Below are positions 4,363-5,044 of a stretch of 5,044 nt of DNA, one piece after another (position 1 is the stretch's first letter; each line of letters opens with the position of its first letter). Made by a program: the position numbers and the translations under genes. Under the pieces are notes generated by a model. The model searched no databases and was not told the origin of the DNA. It saw only the letters and a list, made by a program, of their open reading frames with translations. Origin of the DNA: Anaerolineae bacterium (GTDB lineage Bacteria; Chloroflexota; Anaerolineae; B4-G1); NCBI GenBank assembly GCA_030620125.1, contig JAUXFI010000156.1:1-5044 (forward strand), read 5' to 3'.

Positions 4363-5044
4363 CTAGTAATGATACCACGAATATGACGAGGCGGCCAATT
4401 GAACAGCAGGCACAACCGGGTAGGCCCGTTTCGCTCCTGCCCTGTCTTGTCGGTCTATCCCTGCGAGCATCCAGTATCCAATATCCAGTATCCAATATCC
4501 AGTCGAGATCGGGTCTTCCTCGTCTTCCAGGGTTGTCACCGGGCGGGCGATGACGATCAGCCGGTAGAGGAGGCTTCCGTAGGGGTGGCAGGTGACGAGG
4601 GTGAGTCGTTCGTCGTCGGTGGGCAGGATGTACTGAGCGTTCGTGAGGCGCACCTCCAGTGGCTGACCGGCTTCGGGCAGGATCAGCACTTTGGTGACGG
4701 CGTAGGTGTAAGGAGCATCGTCGGAGTAGACGGTGATGGTGTCCTCGGCCTCCAGTGTGTACAGATCGCGGAAGACCTCGCCGTTGGTGGTGTTGTGGCC
4801 GTTGAGGACGGTGTTGCCGGGCACCCCCAGTGGCGCGGAGGTCTCGTGCCAGCCGGCGGCGTACATCGCTGGCACATCCCACGCCGCCTGCGTTTGACCG
4901 CCGACCTCTACCGCGTGCCAGGAGACGGGCACGATGGGCGCGTCCACGCCGATGGCCGGGATGAGGATGCGGGTGGGCGGGGTGGGGATGGTGGTTGGTT
5001 GGTTAGTTGGGTAGTTGGCTGGTTGGTTAGTGGGTGTGCAGGTA
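4363..5044 (-). CDS. sortase (5' end beyond window), with unusual C-terminal extension
   Basis: This is a cysteine transpeptidase that joins cell-surface proteins to an envelope acceptor outside the membrane. The frame is open to the right edge. The GTG at 4947 lies inside the conserved segment RILIPAIGVDAPIVPV, so it is not the start; a signal anchor should lie upstream. After a Thr/Pro/Asn/Gln linker the sortase barrel shows GNTVLNGHNTTNGEVFRDL with the catalytic His (codon 4795-4797), then ERLTLVTC with the catalytic Cys (4588-4590), and YRLIVIARP with the catalytic Arg (4561-4563). All three are intact. The TLVTC type with GEVFRDL resembles class D/F-like sortases of Chloroflexota; the class is not certain. 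After IARPVTTLEDEEDPIS the protein continues for about 47 residues that start in a heptamer repeat (TGYWILDIGYWM) and match no sortase element I know. No substrate with a sorting signal is in the window. It is first in the probable operon sortase-DUF6391-holA. Confidence 0.9.
   Translation of the reverse strand, partial: TCTPTNQPANYPTNQPTTIPTPPTRILIPAIGVDAPIVPVSWHAVEVGGQTQAAWDVPAMYAAGWHETSAPLGVPGNTVLNGHNTTNGEVFRDLYTLEAEDTITVYSDDAPYTYAVTKVLILPEAGQPLEVRLTNAQYILPTDDERLTLVTCHPYGSLLYRLIVIARPVTTLEDEEDPISTGYWILDIGYWMLAGIDRQDRAGAKRAYPVVPAVQLAASSYSWYHY
4469..4503 (-). repeat. five tandem heptamers ATCCART
   Basis: ATCCAGT and ATCCAAT alternate perfectly for five units (35 bases), so the true period is 14. 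On the coding strand this is TGGATAY-type repetition read as YWILDIGYW in the sortase tail. The length is not a multiple of three. Confidence 0.88.
4993..5028 (-). repeat. GGTT tetramer repeat in the sortase linker
   Basis: Nine consecutive tetramers follow GGTT, with AGTT, GGGT and GGCT variants (36 bases). On the coding strand the AACC unit is read as a Thr/Asn/Gln/Pro cycle (TNQPANYPTNQPTT), giving a flexible linker ahead of the sortase barrel. Confidence 0.75.

Noticed and set aside
4261..4503. The heptamer arrays as a CRISPR or an origin with DnaA/iteron repeats.
   Set aside because: The units are seven bases, directly tandem without spacers, and lie inside coding sequence; neither a CRISPR spacing nor an AT-rich unwinding region is present.
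4337..4882. A minus-strand open frame alternative to the sortase.
   Set aside because: It overlaps the sortase in another frame and is arginine/histidine-rich. The sortase frame has all three catalytic residues in order.
4945..4947. GTG at 4947 as the sortase start.
   Set aside because: The conserved RILIPAIG segment lies just upstream in the same open frame, so this GTG codes for an internal Val.

Overview
The window is GC-rich bacterial DNA. It holds two convergent gene blocks separated by a gene-free stretch of about 370 bases. The best guess for the host is a Chloroflexota (Anaerolineae-like) bacterium. This rests on the TLVTC-type sortase with a Pro/Thr/Asn/Gln linker, a DUF6391-type membrane protein, and heptameric tandem repeats spliced into genes. 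It is an inference from family knowledge and was not tested by any search. No rRNA, tRNA or CRISPR array was seen.

Left block, + strand (57-2332): four closely packed genes, each with a good Shine-Dalgarno sequence. (1) A soluble FtsK/HerA-type motor with the alpha and beta translocase domains, but without the membrane domain and the gamma DNA-reading domain of chromosomal FtsK. (2) A two-helix membrane protein with a proline-rich cytoplasmic tail. (3) A basic DUF6504-like protein that overlaps gene 2 by 17 bases. (4) A small unrecognised protein. This looks like the translocase module of a plasmid or integrative element. A separately encoded membrane hairpin may replace the missing FtsK membrane domain, but that is inference. 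Genes 3 and 4 each carry a short palindromic repeat read in frame inside the protein; both share the core TTCGACA(A)RGCTCA, in opposite orientations.

Middle (2333-2703): no intact gene. It holds a previously unannotated 150-base miniature inverted-repeat transposable element (MITE) at 2435-2584. The element has 22-base terminal inverted repeats (19/22 matching), a perfect 8-base target duplication GACATTCA on both sides, and two internal GGACG-NNN-CGTCC hairpins. A + strand intrinsic terminator follows at 2672-2701. Removing the element joins a minus-strand reading frame, which may be a gene remnant.

Right block, - strand (5044 to 2704): a sortase that runs off the right edge, a DUF6391-like membrane protein, and holA (DNA polymerase III delta subunit), with gaps of 39 and 48 bases, so probably one transcript. 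Three simple tandem repeats sit at domain edges here: GGTT tetramers in the sortase linker, 5 x ATCCART at the sortase C-terminus, and 4 x RCGTGAA at the DUF6391 N-terminus. A hairpin in the last gap covers the holA ribosome binding site. The most distinctive theme of the window is how often short repeats have been absorbed into coding sequence.
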